A program made the position numbers and the translations under genes. This document shows positions 17,800-26,648 of a DNA stretch of 64,000 nt, one piece after another (positions within the stretch are counted from its first letter, which is position 1; each line of letters opens with the position of its first letter). Source of the stretch: Duganella sp. CF402 (GTDB lineage: Bacteria > Pseudomonadota > Gammaproteobacteria > Burkholderiales > Burkholderiaceae_D); the NCBI RefSeq assembly GCF_900109645.1, contig NZ_FOBG01000001.1:1488001-1552000 (forward strand), in the 5' to 3' direction. The notes beneath the pieces are model-generated. The model was not told where the DNA came from, made no database searches, and saw nothing but the letters and a program-made list of their open reading frames with translations.

Positions 17800-18756
17800 A
17801 TGCATCGAATCGGTTTTTTTCTGACTGAACGCTTTCAGATCATGGCGCTCGGCACGCAGTCGGTGTTTGAATTCGCCAACGTGGTGGCACGCGAACAGGT
17901 GTATCAGGTGAAGAATTATTCGGTGGCCGGCGGCGAGATTCGTTCCTCACAGGGGGTGTCGATCAACACCCTGGCGGCCGGTACCGGCGCCGAGGCCGAC
18001 AGCTGGCTGATCAGTGGCGTGGTCGATCCGATCGCCGGCGCCGCGACCGCCGACGAGGCGGCGTTTATCCGGCGCGCCTCCACCCAGGCGCGGCGCACCG
18101 TGGGCCTGTGCACCGGCGCGTTCTTCCTCGGCCAGGCCGGCCTGCTCGATGGCCGGCGCGCCACCACCCACTGGGCCTATGCCGAGGCACTGAAGGCACG
18201 CCATCCGCTGGCGCGGATCGAACCGGACCGGATATTCATTGTCGATGGACCGATCTGGACCTCCGCCGGCCTCACTGCGGCGATGGACCTCGCACTGGGC
18301 ATGGTGGAAAAAGACCTGGGGCCGGAGATTGCGACCTCCGTGGCGCGCGTGCTGGTGATGGATCACCGGCGTTCGGGTGGGCAGTCGCAGAAGTCCGAGC
18401 TGTTGAAGCTGGCGCCCAAATCGGACCGCATCCAGAAGGCGCTTGCGTATGCGCGCAAAAGCCTGGCGCTGCCGCTGCGCGTGGATGACCTTGCGAGGGA
18501 AGCAAATTTAAGTCCGCGCCAGTTCAGCAGGATTTTTCAATCCGAGACCGGAAAGTCGCCAGCCAAGGCCATCGAACAGCTGCGCGTTGAAGCCGCCCGG
18601 AATATGATTGAACGAGGCCGCCATCCGCTGGAAGTGATTGCGCGGGAAACCGGCTTCCGCGATCGGGAACATCTCAGGGAAGTGTTTGTGCGCGAACTGG
18701 GCGTGGCGCCGCAGTCGCTGCGGCGCGAGGCGCGCAGCGAGCTGGAGGAAGCGTAG
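17800..18756 (+). CDS. GlxA-type AraC-family regulator with DJ-1/PfpI-like domain
   Basis: About 318 residues from the ATG at 17800; an in-frame TTG at 17794 is a weaker start. The N-terminal half is a DJ-1/PfpI (class I GATase-like) domain with VGLCTGAFFLGQAG at the elbow, where Cys replaces a nucleophile. The C-terminal half has the two AraC HTH motifs (VDDLAREANLSPRQFSRIF, then VIARETGFRDREHLREVF). This architecture is known in GlxA and FtrA-like regulators, whose first domain senses a ligand. It is divergent from the minus-strand hydrolase/dehydrogenase operon at 17687 and converges on a broken hydrolase. It is the natural candidate regulator of that operon. Confidence 0.9.
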   Translation: MHRIGFFLTERFQIMALGTQSVFEFANVVAREQVYQVKNYSVAGGEIRSSQGVSINTLAAGTGAEADSWLISGVVDPIAGAATADEAAFIRRASTQARRTVGLCTGAFFLGQAGLLDGRRATTHWAYAEALKARHPLARIEPDRIFIVDGPIWTSAGLTAAMDLALGMVEKDLGPEIATSVARVLVMDHRRSGGQSQKSELLKLAPKSDRIQKALAYARKSLALPLRVDDLAREANLSPRQFSRIFQSETGKSPAKAIEQLRVEAARNMIERGRHPLEVIARETGFRDREHLREVFVRELGVAPQSLRREARSELEEA

Positions 18757-18759
18757 AAA

Positions 18760-19469
18760 TCAGGACTTGAAGAACGCGAGCAGGTCGGCGTTGATCACGT
18801 CGGCATGGGTGGTTGGCATGCCGTGTGGGAAGCCGGGATCGGAAATCAGCTTGCCGTGCTTCAGCAATTTCACCGATTTCACGCCGCTGTTCTGGAATGG
18901 CACGATCTGGTCATCTTCGCCATGCAGCACCAGCACCGGGATGTCCAGCGCACGCAGATCGTCGCTGTAGTCCACTTGCGAGAACTGGTAGATGCAATCG
19001 TAGGCCGCCTTGACGCCGCCCATCATGCCCTGGCGCCACCAGTTGGTGCGCACCGCCTCGGATACTTTCGCGCCGGGACGGTTGAAGCCATAGAACGGCA
19101 GCGTCAGGTCCATATAGAACTGCGAGCGATTGAATGCGGTACCCTTCGGATATCGTCAAACACTTCCAGCGGCACGCCCTCCGGATTGGTTTCTGACTTC
19201 ACCATGATCGGCGGCACCGCGCTGACCAGCACCGCTTTCGACACCAGAGCCTTGCCATGCCGGCGCACATAGCGCGCGACTTCGCCGCCGCCGGTGGAAT
19301 GGCCGACGTGAATGGCGTTCTTGACCTTCAATGCCGCCACCAGTTCCGCGACGTCGGCGCTGTAGGTGTCCATGTCGTTGCCGGTATCGGTTCGGGTGGA
19401 GCGGCCGTGGCCACGGCGGTCATGCGCGATGACGCGATAGCCGTGCTGGAGGAAGAACATCATTTGCAC
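18760..19469 (-). pseudogene. Chloroperoxidase-like alpha/beta hydrolase, truncated and frameshifted
   Basis: Two adjacent frames together give most of a non-heme chloroperoxidase-type hydrolase. The first (to 19104) contains [14 protein letters not shown], the elbow GHSTGGG and [15 protein letters not shown]; the second contains FYGFNRPGAKVSE, NWWRQGMMGG and PGFPHGMPTTHADVI. The switch is near 19152-19155, where one base appears to be missing after the codons for VFDDI. In addition the first 40 or so residues of the family are absent: the frame begins at [10 protein letters not shown] just after an in-frame stop. With two lesions it is very likely inactive. Confidence 0.88.
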
Positions 19470-19494
19470 CGCTTGTAATCTACCTTATGGACAG

Positions 19495-19518
19495 AAAAAA
19501 GCAGCCCCTTCGGGCTGC
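19495..19518 (-). terminator. Minus-strand terminator with no gene in front of it
   Basis: A 7-bp stem (GCAGCCC 19501-19507, GGGCTGC 19512-19518) with a four-base loop is followed, on the minus strand, by six T residues (A at 19495-19500). The shape is that of a strong intrinsic terminator, yet the DNA to its right carries a plus-strand gene. It sits close to where the 5' end of the broken hydrolase is cut off, so the gene it once served has probably been lost. Confidence 0.7.
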
Positions 19519-19522
19519 AAGT

Positions 19523-19552
19523 TATAATACTTTCATCATTTTACGAAGGAGG
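19523..19552 (+). promoter_or_regulatory. Putative -10 box and ribosome-binding site of the sensor kinase gene
   Basis: TATAAT at 19523-19528 is a perfect -10 hexamer, but no good -35 is seen at the right distance, because the preceding hairpin occupies that place. A strong Shine-Dalgarno AAGGAGG lies at 19546-19552, 11 bases before the GTG at 19564. Confidence 0.5.
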
Positions 19553-19563
19553 AAATTGTTATA

Positions 19564-22521
19564 GTGAACGTCTGGGCTGGTACCTTGGCCGTACTCACGG
19601 CATTTTCTCCGCTTGCCAACTCCGCAGTTGAACCGCTGCCGTTCTGGAAGTCTAGCCCGCTCCACCAAGCCTGGGTCAACCGTGACGGCGCGCCGTCCGA
19701 TGCCAGCGCTATGGTGCAGGACCGGACCGGCATGCTCTGGTTTGGCGCCGTCAACGGACTGTTCCGCTTTGACGGTGTCCGTTTCGAACGCATGGATGAT
19801 ATCGCCGGCCACCGACTGCTGTCGCCCAATGTGTACGCGCTGGCCTTGTTCGGTGACGCGCTATGGGTAGGCTACGAGCATGGCGGCATCTCGGTGTTTG
19901 ACCGCGGCACGGTACGGCATTACCGCGAAGCAGAAGGCGTGCCGCCAAATGCCATCTCACGGTTCGGAAAAACCAGCGACGATACGATGTGGTTTTCCAG
20001 TACTTCCGGCATCTACTGGTTAGACGGCTCGCGCTGGCGACAGGTGTTGCCGGCCGATGGCTTACCTTACGGCGACCAACCCCATCTCAACATTTTGCAT
20101 GACGGCAGTCTGCTGGTAACGCACCTTACGGGTGTCTATCGCAATATCCCCGGCACGCATAGATTCCGGCGGATCAGCGACTTTGGCAGTATGCAACCGA
20201 GTCAACTGCTGGCGGATGGCAAGGTCCTCATTTTCAGATTCGGCAAGCCAACGCGTTTATATGATCCAGCGACGGACAGCGTCACCGTCCCCCGCCTGCC
20301 CACCACGGTTGCCACGCCGTACAGCGTGCACCGTGATCGCCGCAACGCATGGTGGATCGGTCAGGGAGACGGCCTGCACTTGTACAGCCCAGACTTACAA
20401 CTGAAGAAGCAATTACTTGCACCTCACGATTTCAGCGCCGTTCGCGTCTACCGCCCGCCGCTGGAAGACCGCGAAGGCAATTTGTGGTTTATCACCGAGA
20501 ACGGCGTTGACCGGATTCGGGAAACCCGTCTTTTGCCGCAGGAGATGCCGGCGGGAAGCACCGATTTTAGTCTCACTCCCGGCCCCGATGGCGAAGTCTG
20601 GATCAGCAGCCACTCATCGAAGGACCCGATCTCCCCGCCAACCTTTGCCATCGCGGCTGACGGCCGCCGCATCGCAAGCGATATGTACTCCGCAACCGCT
20701 GGCACGCGCGCGCCGGATGGCACGCTGTGGTTCGGCGATCCTCACTGGCTGTGGCGCAGGCAAGCCGGCAAGGTGCAGCTCTGGCCGTACCCGCCGCCAT
20801 TGCAAGAGCAGGCAACCCAGGCGCTTGCCGTGGCCGCCGATGGCTTGCTGTGGGTGTCGATAGGGCGACGCGGCGTATATACATTCAACAATGGCGTCTG
20901 GGATGCAGGTGGCGGCCATGCGGCGTTGGCGGAGCGTACCGCCCTATCGCTGCATTCAGACGAACAAGAGCGGCTCTGGTTCGGCTACACCAACAATAGA
21001 ATGGCAATGCTACAGCACGGCAAGATCCAGCAGTTCGATGCTACCGATGGTCTGACGGTTGGCAACGTGCTGGCGATGTTCAGTCGGCGCGGCACCCTGT
21101 GGGTCGGTGGCGATCAAGGCCTGGCATATTTTCACCAAGGGCGCTTTGTCGCGATCAACGATAGCAGCGGCCACCCCTTTTCCGGCGTTTCCGGCATCGT
21201 CGAAACGGCACAAGGCGAGCTGTGGATGCATTGCTCCGACGGTCTGGTCCGTATCGATGCAGCGCAGCTCACCGCTGCACGCAACGGCGCTGACCAGGTC
21301 TCGGACCAACACTTCGACTATCTGGACGGCTATGCCGGCGCGGCCCAGCAACTGCGCCCACTGAACACGTTGATCGAGGCGGATGACGGCCGCCTGTGGT
21401 ACGCCACCTCAAGCAGCGTCGGTCTGATCGACCCGCGCGAGATCCATCGCAACCGGGTCGCGCCAACACCGCTGGTCACCTGGCTGCACACAGACCACCA
21501 GCGCTATCGCGCCGCCAACGGTATCGAACTCCCCCGGCACACCCAGAACCTGCATATCGATTTTACCGCCGCCGTATTATCGATTCCGGAACGGGCGCGT
21601 TTTCGCACCAGACTCATCGGTCAGGACCATGAGTGGCGCGACGCCGGCGGGCTACGACAAACCTTCTATACCAACCTTGGTCCCGGCAATTACCGCTTCG
21701 AAGTGATGGCCGCCAATGAGGACGGCGTCTGGAGCGATGCGCCCGCCAGCTTGAGCTTTTACATTACGCCAGCGTTTTACCAGACCATGTGGTTCAAGCT
21801 GCTGTGCGCCAGCATATTGGCCGGCGGTCTCTACCTGCTGTACCTGCGGCGGCTAAAGCAAATGACGGCGCGCGCGGTCGAGCGCTTACGCACGCGCATC
21901 GATGAACGAGAACGCATCGCCCGTACCCTGCACGACACCTTCCTGCAAAGCGTGCTAAGCCTGAGTCTTCGCTTCCACAGTATCAAGGCAGCTTTGCCGA
22001 AAGATGACGCGGTCCGGCAAAAGATCGACGAGGCGCTGGACGCGGCAGACGCAGTGGTGGAAGAAGGCCGCGAGGAACTGATGGACTTGCGCGTCAACCA
22101 TTTCTGTAGCGGCGATCTGGGATCCGCGCTGAGAGCGTTGGGTGAGAATGCCGCCCTCCCCTATGGTGTGGCGTTCTCGCTGCAAGAGGAAGGTACACGG
22201 CGTCAGCTGCAAGTCCACGTGCAAGAAGAATTGTTCGCCATCGCCAAGGAGGCCATCAGCAATGCACTGCGCCACGCTGACAGTAAAGTGCTGATGGTGA
22301 AGCTGTGCTATGGCGCCACGATGTTCACGATGGAAGCCTGCGATGAAGGCAAGGGACTGGACGACTCGGTACGAAAAACCGGGCGGCGAGAACGGCATTG
22401 GGGTATGACCGGCATGCGCGAGCGGGCGGCCCGGATCAACGCCAGGCTGGCCATCCACAGCGTGCCAGCAGCGGGTACCAGCGTGGTCGTCACGTTGGCG
22501 AGCCGGCTAGCCTATGAATAA
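19564..22521 (+). CDS. Hybrid-type sensor: periplasmic beta-propeller (Reg_prop) with HisKA_3 histidine kinase
   Basis: A 985-residue membrane sensor kinase with a GTG start and a signal-like N-terminus. Residues about 25-640 form two-component-regulator propeller repeats with the typical LWFGAVNGLFRFDG and LWVGGDQGLAYF motifs. A Y_Y_Y domain follows (FRTRLIGQDHEWRDAG, YTNLGPGNYRFEV), then one transmembrane helix near 743-761. The cytoplasmic part carries the HisKA_3 phospho-acceptor, His about 790 in ARTLHDTFLQSV, and a HATPase domain with EAISNALRHA near 896 and a glycine-rich GMTGMRERA. There is no receiver domain. Kinases of this class pair with NarL-type regulators; the one at 25918-26553 is the nearest intact candidate. 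Confidence 0.92.
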   Translation: MNVWAGTLAVLTAFSPLANSAVEPLPFWKSSPLHQAWVNRDGAPSDASAMVQDRTGMLWFGAVNGLFRFDGVRFERMDDIAGHRLLSPNVYALALFGDALWVGYEHGGISVFDRGTVRHYREAEGVPPNAISRFGKTSDDTMWFSSTSGIYWLDGSRWRQVLPADGLPYGDQPHLNILHDGSLLVTHLTGVYRNIPGTHRFRRISDFGSMQPSQLLADGKVLIFRFGKPTRLYDPATDSVTVPRLPTTVATPYSVHRDRRNAWWIGQGDGLHLYSPDLQLKKQLLAPHDFSAVRVYRPPLEDREGNLWFITENGVDRIRETRLLPQEMPAGSTDFSLTPGPDGEVWISSHSSKDPISPPTFAIAADGRRIASDMYSATAGTRAPDGTLWFGDPHWLWRRQAGKVQLWPYPPPLQEQATQALAVAADGLLWVSIGRRGVYTFNNGVWDAGGGHAALAERTALSLHSDEQERLWFGYTNNRMAMLQHGKIQQFDATDGLTVGNVLAMFSRRGTLWVGGDQGLAYFHQGRFVAINDSSGHPFSGVSGIVETAQGELWMHCSDGLVRIDAAQLTAARNGADQVSDQHFDYLDGYAGAAQQLRPLNTLIEADDGRLWYATSSSVGLIDPREIHRNRVAPTPLVTWLHTDHQRYRAANGIELPRHTQNLHIDFTAAVLSIPERARFRTRLIGQDHEWRDAGGLRQTFYTNLGPGNYRFEVMAANEDGVWSDAPASLSFYITPAFYQTMWFKLLCASILAGGLYLLYLRRLKQMTARAVERLRTRIDERERIARTLHDTFLQSVLSLSLRFHSIKAALPKDDAVRQKIDEALDAADAVVEEGREELMDLRVNHFCSGDLGSALRALGENAALPYGVAFSLQEEGTRRQLQVHVQEELFAIAKEAISNALRHADSKVLMVKLCYGATMFTMEACDEGKGLDDSVRKTGRRERHWGMTGMRERAARINARLAIHSVPAAGTSVVVTLASRLAYE

Positions 22522-22527
22522 TGCTGT

Positions 22528-23136
22528 TCAGGCGCGGCGCAACGCGGCATTCTCCCGTTCCAGTTGCGCTATGCGCTCGCGCAGTGGTTCGACCACGATG
22601 GCGATCTGGGACTCGGTGTAGCGCCGGGTAATGTGCTGCGGACAGTTCCAGTCAAAAGCCTGCAGACGCAGTCTGAAGATCCGCTCCGGGCGCGCTGCGT
22701 AGCCCGGGTCCAGCACGCGTTCGGCCAGCTGCGGGTCGGCATCCAGCGCCAGCTTTTCGACGTGGGCGTAGATCTTCAACCGGGCGCGCCGGGGATAGTC
22801 GACCAGGATCATGCAGGCGCGGTCATTGGCCTTGAAATTGCCGGTGCTGATGTATTGCCGGTTGCCCCGGTAATCAGCAAACGCCAGCGTCTGGTCGTCG
22901 ATCATTTTCAGAAACCCGGCTGGTCCGCCGCGATGCTGGACGTAGGGCCAGCCGGTTTCCGACACGGAGGCAAGATATAGCGTGTCCTGCTGCGCAATGA
23001 AGGCCGCCTCCTGATCGGTGAAGCGATCGAAGTCGCGATGCCCGTTGAAATCGGCCCAAAGATGGTCCGCGCCCCTCTCGGCCTGCGCGGCACGTACCGC
23101 CGGCGTGATCGCTACATCCATGAATCCGTATGTCAT
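22528..23136 (-). CDS. Pyridoxamine 5'-phosphate oxidase-fold family protein
   Basis: A 202-residue protein with the split-barrel flavin-binding fold. Recognisable parts are TLYLASVSETGWPYVQHRGGP, as two strands with a conserved turn, and then LAFADYRGNRQYISTGN with RACMILVDYPRRARLKI. This subgroup is annotated as pyridoxamine 5'-phosphate oxidase family; most such members are FMN-, F420- or heme-binding reductases and not true PdxH. The C-terminus is a short coiled stretch (ERIAQLERENAALRRA). The start has a perfect AAGGAG 7 bases upstream. It is the last gene of the minus operon starting at 25662. Physiological role unknown. Confidence 0.85.
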   Translation of the reverse strand: MTYGFMDVAITPAVRAAQAERGADHLWADFNGHRDFDRFTDQEAAFIAQQDTLYLASVSETGWPYVQHRGGPAGFLKMIDDQTLAFADYRGNRQYISTGNFKANDRACMILVDYPRRARLKIYAHVEKLALDADPQLAERVLDPGYAARPERIFRLRLQAFDWNCPQHITRRYTESQIAIVVEPLRERIAQLERENAALRRA

Positions 23137-23146
23137 GGCCAGCTCC

Positions 23147-23827
23147 TTAAACCTTGTCCCTGGCGGCTTGCTGCGCGCGTGCGTAGCTCTCCATCACCGC
23201 AGCGTAATTTGGCGCCGCCAGTGCATACAGCTGCGCCAGGTCGGCAGCTTCCGGACGCGCCCAGGTACGGTGCATTTCCGACAGCAAGGCGTTGGTGCTG
23301 GTCGGCTTGACGCCGCCCTGCACGAAACGCGCCAGCGACACGCGCGACGCCATCTCGCCCGGGTCGCCGGAGGCGTCGATGACGGCATAGACGTCGTAGC
23401 CTGCCGCCACCGCGTCGAGCGCCGGGAACATCACGCACACGCTGGTCCAGACGCCCGCCATCACCAGCGTTTTGCGGCCGGTCGCGCGCACCTGGGCGAC
23501 GAAGTCTTCGTTGTCCCACGCGTTGACTTCGCCTTTGCGCGGCACATAAACCGCATGCGGCGCCAGCTCGTGGATTTCCGGCATCAGCGGACCGTTGCTG
23601 CCGGCCGGCTCCGAGGCGGTGGTGATGACCGGCACCTTCAGCAAGGTGCACAGCCGGGCGATCATGGCCACATTGCGCCGCAGGTCAGCGACCGGAATAT
23701 CCTTGACGGTCTGGAACAGGCCGGACTGGTGATCGAGCAGCAGCACCAGGGTGTCGGCCGGGTCTAGCAGGCGCGCGCCGCCGCCGGTGGCCAACACGCT
23801 GGCTTTTGCCGTTGAAGTGGTTTGCAT
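23147..23827 (-). CDS. Isochorismatase-like (YcaC-type) hydrolase
   Basis: A 226-residue cysteine hydrolase of the isochorismatase superfamily. The catalytic triad is visible: Asp in VLLLDHQSGLF, Lys in YVPRKGEVNAWDN and Cys in VMAGVWTSVCVMFPAL. The WTSVCV context is that of YcaC-like proteins, whose natural substrates are not settled. There is no signal peptide. A strong AAGGAG is located just upstream of the ATG. It lies 12 bases downstream of the cytoplasmic hydrolase gene and 10 bases before the PNPOx-fold gene, in one operon. Confidence 0.87.
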   Translation of the reverse strand: MQTTSTAKASVLATGGGARLLDPADTLVLLLDHQSGLFQTVKDIPVADLRRNVAMIARLCTLLKVPVITTASEPAGSNGPLMPEIHELAPHAVYVPRKGEVNAWDNEDFVAQVRATGRKTLVMAGVWTSVCVMFPALDAVAAGYDVYAVIDASGDPGEMASRVSLARFVQGGVKPTSTNALLSEMHRTWARPEAADLAQLYALAAPNYAAVMESYARAQQAARDKV

Positions 23828-23839
23828 GGTAGTTCTCCT

Positions 23840-24685
23840 TTATTTGAGGAATTGCCGGATCAGCGGGACCATCTGGTCGCTCTTGTCTTCCAGCGCGAAA
23901 TGGCCAGTATCGAGGAGGTGCAGCTCGGCCTGCGGCAGATCGCGCAGGAAGGCTTGCGCGCCTTCGAGCAGGAAAATGGGATCGTTGACCCCCCATAAAA
24001 TCAGCGCAGGCGGTTGGAACACCCGGAAGTAGTCATGGAAGGCCGGATACAGCGCGACATTGGTGCGGTAGTCGTACATGATGGCCAGCTGGATTTCGTC
24101 GTTGCCGGGACGGTCGAGGAAAAACTGGTCGTGTATCCACGCAGCCGGATCGATCCTGCTCTCGTCCTTCACCCCTGCCACATACTGGAAACGGGTGGCG
24201 TCCAGCTTGAGGAAAGGCCGCATGGCGTCACGCTGCGCCGCGCTATTGTCCTCCCACAGTGCGCGCGTGCTAGCCCAGAACTCGCCCATGCCGGCCTCAT
24301 AGGCGTTGCCGTTCTGGATGATCAGGGCCGACACGCGTTCAGGATGCCGCAGCGCCAGGCGGAAGCCGACCGGCGCGCCGTAATCCATCACGTACAGTGC
24401 ATAGCGCTCAACACCCAACTGCGACAGCAACTGATCAACGATGACGGCGAAGGTCGCAAAGCTGTACGAAAAATCCGCAGGGGACGGCATATCGGACAGG
24501 CCGAAGCCTGGCAGGTCGGGCGCAATCACACGATAGCGGTCAGCCAGCGCCGGGATCAGATGGCGGAACATGTGCGACGAACTGGGGAAGCCATGCAGCA
24601 GCACCACCACCGGCGCATCGGCCGGCCCCGCCTCGCGGTAAAACAAGGTGAGGCCGTCCACCTGTGCCGTGCGGTGATGGGTCAT
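23840..24685 (-). CDS. Alpha/beta hydrolase, haloalkane-dehalogenase/epoxide-hydrolase-like (cytoplasmic)
   Basis: A 281-residue alpha/beta-hydrolase of the subgroup with an Asp nucleophile: the elbow is [10 protein letters not shown], the acid is in [11 protein letters not shown] and the histidine in [25 protein letters not shown] provides the oxyanion-hole HG. There is no signal peptide. It is a close paralogue of the next gene upstream (24682-25662), and their ends overlap by 4 bases, so translation is coupled. Asp-nucleophile enzymes usually hydrolyse epoxides or carbon-halogen bonds; the true substrate is unknown. Confidence 0.87.
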   Translation of the reverse strand: MTHHRTAQVDGLTLFYREAGPADAPVVVLLHGFPSSSHMFRHLIPALADRYRVIAPDLPGFGLSDMPSPADFSYSFATFAVIVDQLLSQLGVERYALYVMDYGAPVGFRLALRHPERVSALIIQNGNAYEAGMGEFWASTRALWEDNSAAQRDAMRPFLKLDATRFQYVAGVKDESRIDPAAWIHDQFFLDRPGNDEIQLAIMYDYRTNVALYPAFHDYFRVFQPPALILWGVNDPIFLLEGAQAFLRDLPQAELHLLDTGHFALEDKSDQMVPLIRQFLK

Positions 24686-25662
24686 TTCGCATCCTTGCAG
24701 AGCTTGCGGTCGAGGAAGTTGTGGATCAGCGGCGCCATCACGTGCAACTGGTCTTCCAGCGCAAAGTGGCCGCTGTCGAGGATGTGTATTTCAGCCTTGG
24801 GCAGGTCGCGCAGGTAAGGGTGTGCGCCGGCTTCCGGGAAGATCTTGTCGTTCTTGCCCCAAACAATCAAGGTAGGCGGCTTGACCTTGCGGAAGAAGGC
24901 CTGGAAGTCCGGATACAGCGGCAGGTTGGTGCCGTAATCGAGGAACAGGTCGAGCTGGATCTCGCGGTTGCCCGGACGGTCCAGCAGCGCCTGGTCGATG
25001 ATCCAGTTGTCGGGGCTGATGCGGGAAACGTCGCTCATGCCGTCGGTGTACTGGAACTTGGTGATCGGCAGCGTCACCAGGTTGCCGATGGCTTCGCGGT
25101 GGGCCTGCGAGCCGTCCGCCCAGTAGGCTTTGATCGGATCCCAGAAAGCGCCCAGGCCCTCGGTGTAGGCGTTGCCGTTCTGGACGATCAGCGCCTGCAC
25201 GCGTTCAGGATGTTTGATCGCCATGCGGTAACCGACCGGCGCGCCGTAGTCCATCATGTACATGCTGTATTTCTTGACGCCGAGCGCGACGGTCAGCTTG
25301 TCGGTGATGTCGGCGAAATTGGCGAAGGTGTATTTGAACTTGGCGCGGTCGGGCGAGTCGCTCTGGCCAAAACCCGGATAATCCGGTGCGATCACATGGT
25401 AGCGGTCGGCCAGCAGCGGGATCAGGTTGCGGAACATATGGGACGAGGTCGGGAAGCCATGCAACAGCAACACCACCGGCGCATTGGCCGGTCCGGCCTC
25501 GCGGTAGAACACATTGATGCCGTCGATCTTCGCCGTCTTGTAGTGAATCACCGGCACCGCTTGCGCAGCGATGCCCTGCGCTGGTTTCGTGCAGACGTTC
25601 TCGGCGAACGCCGGACTGGCCGACATCAGGAAAACCAGGGCCAATAATTTAAGTTTGTTCAT
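24682..25662 (-). CDS. Alpha/beta hydrolase with signal peptide, paralogue of the next gene
   Basis: About 326 residues from the ATG at 25662, which has GGAGG 5 bases upstream. The N-terminus [20 protein letters not shown] is a signal peptide with an AFA cleavage site, so the enzyme is exported. The catalytic parts match the cytoplasmic paralogue: [15 protein letters not shown], elbow [10 protein letters not shown], acid in GKNDKIFPE and His in [10 protein letters not shown]. It is the first gene of the four-gene operon. A perfect 22-bp palindrome lies about 200 bases upstream. The pairing of exported and cytoplasmic versions of one enzyme is unusual and discussed in the findings. Confidence 0.88.
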   Translation of the reverse strand: MNKLKLLALVFLMSASPAFAENVCTKPAQGIAAQAVPVIHYKTAKIDGINVFYREAGPANAPVVLLLHGFPTSSHMFRNLIPLLADRYHVIAPDYPGFGQSDSPDRAKFKYTFANFADITDKLTVALGVKKYSMYMMDYGAPVGYRMAIKHPERVQALIVQNGNAYTEGLGAFWDPIKAYWADGSQAHREAIGNLVTLPITKFQYTDGMSDVSRISPDNWIIDQALLDRPGNREIQLDLFLDYGTNLPLYPDFQAFFRKVKPPTLIVWGKNDKIFPEAGAHPYLRDLPKAEIHILDSGHFALEDQLHVMAPLIHNFLDRKLCKDAK

Positions 25663-25865
25663 CAATCCTCCAAAAGCCTACCTTGCTTAACGCGGTGTGA
25701 GCGGCTTGAGGTAGTGAGCAAGCCACAGGCACGAAAGCTGGCCCGGTTGGGAGCCGCTTTCATAGGATCAGCTTGCCTGTTTTTCTTGCCGCCGAGCGAT
25801 GCCGGGGAAAAGATGACGCCGCGCTTTCCCCCCGAACAGGGGGAGCGGCGGCGCTGGATTGTGCA

Positions 25866-25887
25866 CACTACCTCGATCGAGGTAGTG
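25866..25887. promoter_or_regulatory. Perfect 22-bp palindrome upstream of the hydrolase operon
   Basis: CACTACCTCGA is followed directly by its exact reverse complement, TCGAGGTAGTG. No T run follows on either strand, so it is not an intrinsic terminator. The half-site GAGGTAGTG occurs again at 25708-25716, closer to the hydrolase start. Both lie in the 255-base gap between the response regulator stop and the hydrolase start. It looks like an operator for a dimeric regulator. Confidence 0.65.
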
Positions 25888-25917
25888 CGGTCTGCTACTC
25901 TGTGCAGAGGTGCGCCG

Positions 25918-26553
25918 TCAGAGGCTGAGGATACCCCGTTCCAAGGCAATCATCACCGCGTGGGTCCGATCGCGCGCCTCCAGCTTGAGCAGGATGCTGC
26001 TCATATAGCCCTTGACCGTTTCGCTGGACAGCCCCAGCGCCGCGGCGATCATCGGATTGGAATTACCACGTGCAGCCAGCTTGAGCACATCGACCTCGCG
26101 CGCGGTGATGGCATTGCCGTTGCGCGTTTCGGCCAGCGCGTACACCAGCGACGGCGGAATGCAGCGTCCGCCAGCGTGGACGCTGCGTAGCGTGTCAATC
26201 AGGTTTTTGCGTACCGTGCTCTTGTAGATGAACCCGACCGCGCCGGCCTTGATGGCGCGTGTCGCATGCACGTCGCCCTCGAGCGTGGTGAGGACGACGA
26301 TGCGCGCGGCCGGGAATTCCGCACGGATGGCGGTAATGGCGTCGATGCCACTCATGTCCGGCAACTGCAAGTCCATCAGGGTGACGGCCGGACGCGTCTG
26401 GCGATACAGCGCGACCGCTTCGGCGCCGCTGGCCGCCTGGCCGACCAGGTACAGATCGGGCTCGATATTGATGACGCTGGCGATGCCCTGTTGGAACAGC
26501 GGGTGGTCGTCCACGGTCAGGATCGAGATCGGCAGCGGATGGATGAGATTCAT
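25918..26553 (-). CDS. NarL/FixJ-type response regulator
   Basis: About 211 residues from the ATG at 26553 (MNLIHPLPIS); a TTG at 26562 is possible. The receiver domain has the acidic pair VDDH at residues 15-16, the phospho-acceptor Asp 61 in TLMDLQLPDMSG and the Lys in GFIYKST. A LuxR-type HTH closes the protein (ITAREVDVLKLAARGNSN, then LSSETVKGYMSSILLKL). The orphan sensor kinase at 19564-22521 is the likely partner by class, although four genes separate them. The operon downstream starts 255 bases after this gene's stop and may be its target. Confidence 0.92.
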   Translation of the reverse strand: MNLIHPLPISILTVDDHPLFQQGIASVINIEPDLYLVGQAASGAEAVALYRQTRPAVTLMDLQLPDMSGIDAITAIRAEFPAARIVVLTTLEGDVHATRAIKAGAVGFIYKSTVRKNLIDTLRSVHAGGRCIPPSLVYALAETRNGNAITAREVDVLKLAARGNSNPMIAAALGLSSETVKGYMSSILLKLEARDRTHAVMIALERGILSL

Positions 26554-26648
26554 CGAAGTCAAGGTAGAGCGGATGATGGCAGAGAAGCAACAGCCTACAA
26601 CAGGACGTATTTCGTATCAATACCTCTGATTGATGCGTCGCCGTTCTG

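Noticed and set aside
10986-19470. Insertion sequence or prophage as the cause of the gene remnants
   Set aside because: No transposase, integrase, terminal repeat or target duplication was seen; the lesions look like deletions and point changes.
25714-26190. Plus-strand frame starting MSKPQARKLARLGAAF with a signal-like beginning
   Set aside because: Most of it runs opposite the response regulator gene and includes the palindrome; there is no ribosome-binding site, and the later part is low in sense.
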